Source: Actinomycetales bacterium
GTDB lineage: Bacteria > Actinomycetota > Actinomycetes > Actinomycetales > BWSM-131
Assembly: GCA_030149025.1 (NCBI GenBank)
Contig: JASBSH010000166.1
Location: forward strand, 1 to 6,272
Direction of reading: 5' to 3'
DNA length: 6,272 nucleotides
The position numbers and the translations under genes are program-made. Below the pieces are notes generated by a model. The model was given only the letters and a program-made list of their open reading frames with translations, searched no databases and was not told where the DNA came from. Shown piece by piece: positions 5,201 to 6,272 of this stretch (position 1 is its first letter; every line of letters starts with the position of its first letter).

Positions 5201-5929
5201 ATGGACAACTCGAGCGTCTCCAGCGGTGTAGGGGTTCTCGACAAGGCGGCCCTCGTCCTCGCCGCGCTCGAGGCCGGCCCGGCGACGCTCGCTCAGCTCG
5301 TCGCCGCCACGGGGCTGGCCCGACCCACTGCACACCGACTCGCGGTGGCGCTTGAGCACCACCGCCTCGTCGCGCGGGACATGCAGGGCCGCTTCGTCCT
5401 CGGCCCGCGGTTGGGTGAGCTGGCGGCAGCGGCGGGAGAGGACAGGCTCCTGGCCGCGGCAGGTCCCGCCCTCAACGCGCTGAGGGACCACACCGGGGAG
5501 AGCGCGCAGCTCTTCCGCCGTCAGGGGGACTCCCGCGTCTGCGTGGCCGCGGCCGAACGGCCCGTCGGGCTGAGGGACTCGATCCCTGTGGGATCCACGC
5601 TTTCCATGCTCGCAGGGTCGGCGGCGCAGGTCCTGCTGGCCTGGGAGGAGCCGGACCGGCTGCACCGCGGTCTGCGCGGCGCACGGTTCACGGCAACGAC
5701 CCTGTCAGGCGTCCGTCGCCGGGGCTGGGCCCAGAGCATCGGCGAACGGGAGGCGGGGGTGGCCTCCGTCTCCGCGCCGGTGCGCGGCCCGTCCGGCCGT
5801 GTCGTGGCGGCGGTGTCGATCTCGGGCCCGATCCAGCGACTGACGCGCCAGCCGGGCCGGCTCCACGCCGCGGCGGTGGTCTCGACTGCCAACCGGCTGA
5901 CCGATGTCGTGAAGCGCGCCGGCACCTGA
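5201..5929 (+). CDS. ndgR: IclR-family regulator of amino-acid metabolism (NdgR/LtbR type)
   Basis: This is a DNA-binding regulator, known in Streptomyces as NdgR and in Corynebacterium as LtbR, that controls leuCD and other amino-acid genes. The 242 residues comprise a winged helix-turn-helix (about 10-70; LAQLVAATGLARPTAHRLAV at 30-49 includes the recognition helix) and the IclR effector-binding domain (about 80-238), with conserved GESAQLFRRQGD (99-110), IPVGSTLSMLAGSAAQVLLA (128-147), GVRRRGWAQSIGERE (170-184) and VAAVSISGP (202-210). The start MDNSS and the following GVGVLDKAALVL agree with the recalled Streptomyces protein, with a few extra residues (VSS) between them. It has no ribosome site and is probably leaderless. 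It is divergent from leuC and shares its control region. The effector is not shown by the sequence; a leucine-pathway metabolite or amino acid is plausible. Confidence 0.93.
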   Translation: MDNSSVSSGVGVLDKAALVLAALEAGPATLAQLVAATGLARPTAHRLAVALEHHRLVARDMQGRFVLGPRLGELAAAAGEDRLLAAAGPALNALRDHTGESAQLFRRQGDSRVCVAAAERPVGLRDSIPVGSTLSMLAGSAAQVLLAWEEPDRLHRGLRGARFTATTLSGVRRRGWAQSIGEREAGVASVSAPVRGPSGRVVAAVSISGPIQRLTRQPGRLHAAAVVSTANRLTDVVKRAGT

Positions 5930-5948
5930 CCCCCCCCCAACTCCCCGC

Positions 5949-5969
5949 CCTGACGCGGTCCTCGTCGGG
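5949..5969 (+). terminator. Terminator-like hairpin after ndgR
   Basis: CCTGACG (5949-5955) pairs with CGTCGGG (5963-5969) in a 7-bp stem with one G-U pair and a seven-base loop, 19 bases past the ndgR stop. No T run follows. A run of nine C (5930-5938) directly follows the stop. This is a plausible but weak terminator; its right arm overlaps the inverted-repeat element beginning at 5960. Confidence 0.35.
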
Positions 5970-6148
5970 CATGATCATGCACTTCTGCACGACAGCTCCA
6001 GCTGGCAGGCAGGAGGGGACGAGACTCTGCAATGGATGCACGAATGGATGCAGCCACAGCGCGTGCTGACAGCACATCTCCTGCAACCATCCCTGCAACG
6101 ACCGGCGGGCTGGCGCGCCGAGGCGTACGAAAGTGCATGATCACGAGG
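5960..6148. repeat. Imperfect inverted-repeat element, about 189 bp, non-coding
   Basis: TGATCATGCACTT (5972-5984) recurs inverted as AAGTGCATGATCA (6131-6143). Outside these, CCTCG (5960-5964) matches CGAGG (6144-6148) if seven bases (5965-5971) are treated as an insertion in the left arm. Inwards the match continues imperfectly for about nine bases. The left arm also contains the perfect palindrome GCATGATCATGC (5969-5980). The interior holds short direct and inverted repeats. No coding frame in it looks real and no target-site duplication is seen. It could be a MITE-like or dispersed palindromic repeat, or a structured RNA. Confidence 0.6.
6031..6099. repeat. Paired 12-bp-period repeats around a central hairpin
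   Basis: AATGGATGCA occurs at 6031-6040 and 6043-6052, and CTGCAAC at 6081-6087 and 6093-6099; both pairs have a 12-base period. ATGGATGCAG (6044-6053) is the near complement of CTGCAACCAT (6081-6090), with one mismatch. Between them GTGCT-GAC-AGCAC (6063-6075) is a perfect 5-bp hairpin. Together these form the inner part of the palindromic element. Confidence 0.6.
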
Positions 6149-6272
6149 GAAGTGCGGGAGGCGGTCACGCCTGAGGGGCGGTTGGGTCACACACGCAGCC
6201 CGACGACAAGCGTCACCAACCCCTTGGCTGGGTGCAGCGCGGGCCTGGGGGCCCAAACGAGACGGCCGGATC
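6149..6272. other. Non-coding right end with small hairpins
   Basis: No gene is supported here. Three local hairpins can be drawn: AGGCG-GTCA-CGCCT (6159-6172), GGTTGG (6180-6185) with CCAACC (6216-6221), and GGGCC-TGGG-GGCCC (6241-6254). CCAA-CCCC-TTGG (6216-6227) would compete with the second. No tRNA T-loop or acceptor pattern is found. It may be an ordinary intergenic spacer. Confidence 0.4.

Noticed and set aside
3736..5355. Plus-strand open frame of 539 codons antisense to leuC and entering ndgR
   Set aside because: leuC has all its catalytic motifs on the other strand, and this frame overlaps ndgR in another phase.
5930..5938. Run of nine C as a phase-variation tract
   Set aside because: It lies after the ndgR stop codon, so slippage would not alter the protein; it may only affect sequencing accuracy.
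5521..6168. Minus-strand frame of 215 codons over ndgR and the downstream repeat
   Set aside because: It is mostly antisense to the conserved ndgR domain, and the remainder is palindromic repeat sequence.
5975..6256. Minus-strand frame of 93 codons in the last non-coding stretch
   Set aside because: It has a TTG-type start without a ribosome site, a Cys/Arg-rich translation without family features, and passes through the inverted repeats.
6160..6272. Possible tRNA at the right edge, since tRNA genes can lie near ndgR in other actinobacteria
   Set aside because: No GGTTCGAAT-type T-loop, no acceptor pairing and no anticodon arm on either strand.

Overview
The window reads as chromosomal DNA from a high-GC actinobacterium. 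Codon third positions are strongly G/C. GTG starts occur. The HU protein carries a long histone H1-like Lys/Ala/Thr tail typical of actinobacteria. The divergent regulator/leuCD arrangement is the one known from Streptomyces (ndgR-leuCD), mycobacteria and Corynebacterium (ltbR-leuCD). The MurA and NdgR proteins resemble, from memory, their Streptomyces counterparts closely. The genus cannot be fixed from the sequence alone.

Layout, left to right. (1) About 22-267, plus strand: a small cold-shock-like OB-fold protein that may begin before the window. It converges, with 19 bases between, on (2) murA (287-1624, minus), for the first committed step of peptidoglycan synthesis. (3) A 168-base gap holds a strong 13-bp hairpin, probably the terminator of (4) hup (1793-2569, minus), an HU-family nucleoid protein with a tail of about 160 residues. 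(5) A stretch of about 430 bases (2570-2999) has no recognisable conserved gene. It contains a perfect 13-bp inverted repeat and two tiny overlapping open frames just after leuD, the least explained part of the window. (6) leuD (3000-3593) and leuC (3613-5067), minus strand, form an operon for the two subunits of isopropylmalate isomerase. (7) A 133-base divergent control region (5068-5200) carries a dyad placed over probable promoters for both directions. (8) ndgR (5201-5929, plus) encodes an IclR-family regulator and probably has a leaderless mRNA. (9) The last 343 bases show no convincing gene. They hold a terminator-like hairpin, a 189-bp imperfect inverted-repeat element with internal 12-bp-period repeats, and several small hairpins.

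How the parts work together: NdgR-type regulators control leuCD and other amino-acid genes from the shared intergenic region, and here the dyad sits where one bound protein could affect both promoters. LeuC and LeuD assemble into one enzyme of leucine synthesis. murA and hup are housekeeping genes (cell wall, nucleoid) transcribed in the same direction as leuCD but separated by hairpins, so they are probably independent units. No phage, transposase, CRISPR, toxin-antitoxin or defence gene is visible; most of the window is ordinary core genome. The novelty candidates are the structured region after leuD and the palindromic element after ndgR.
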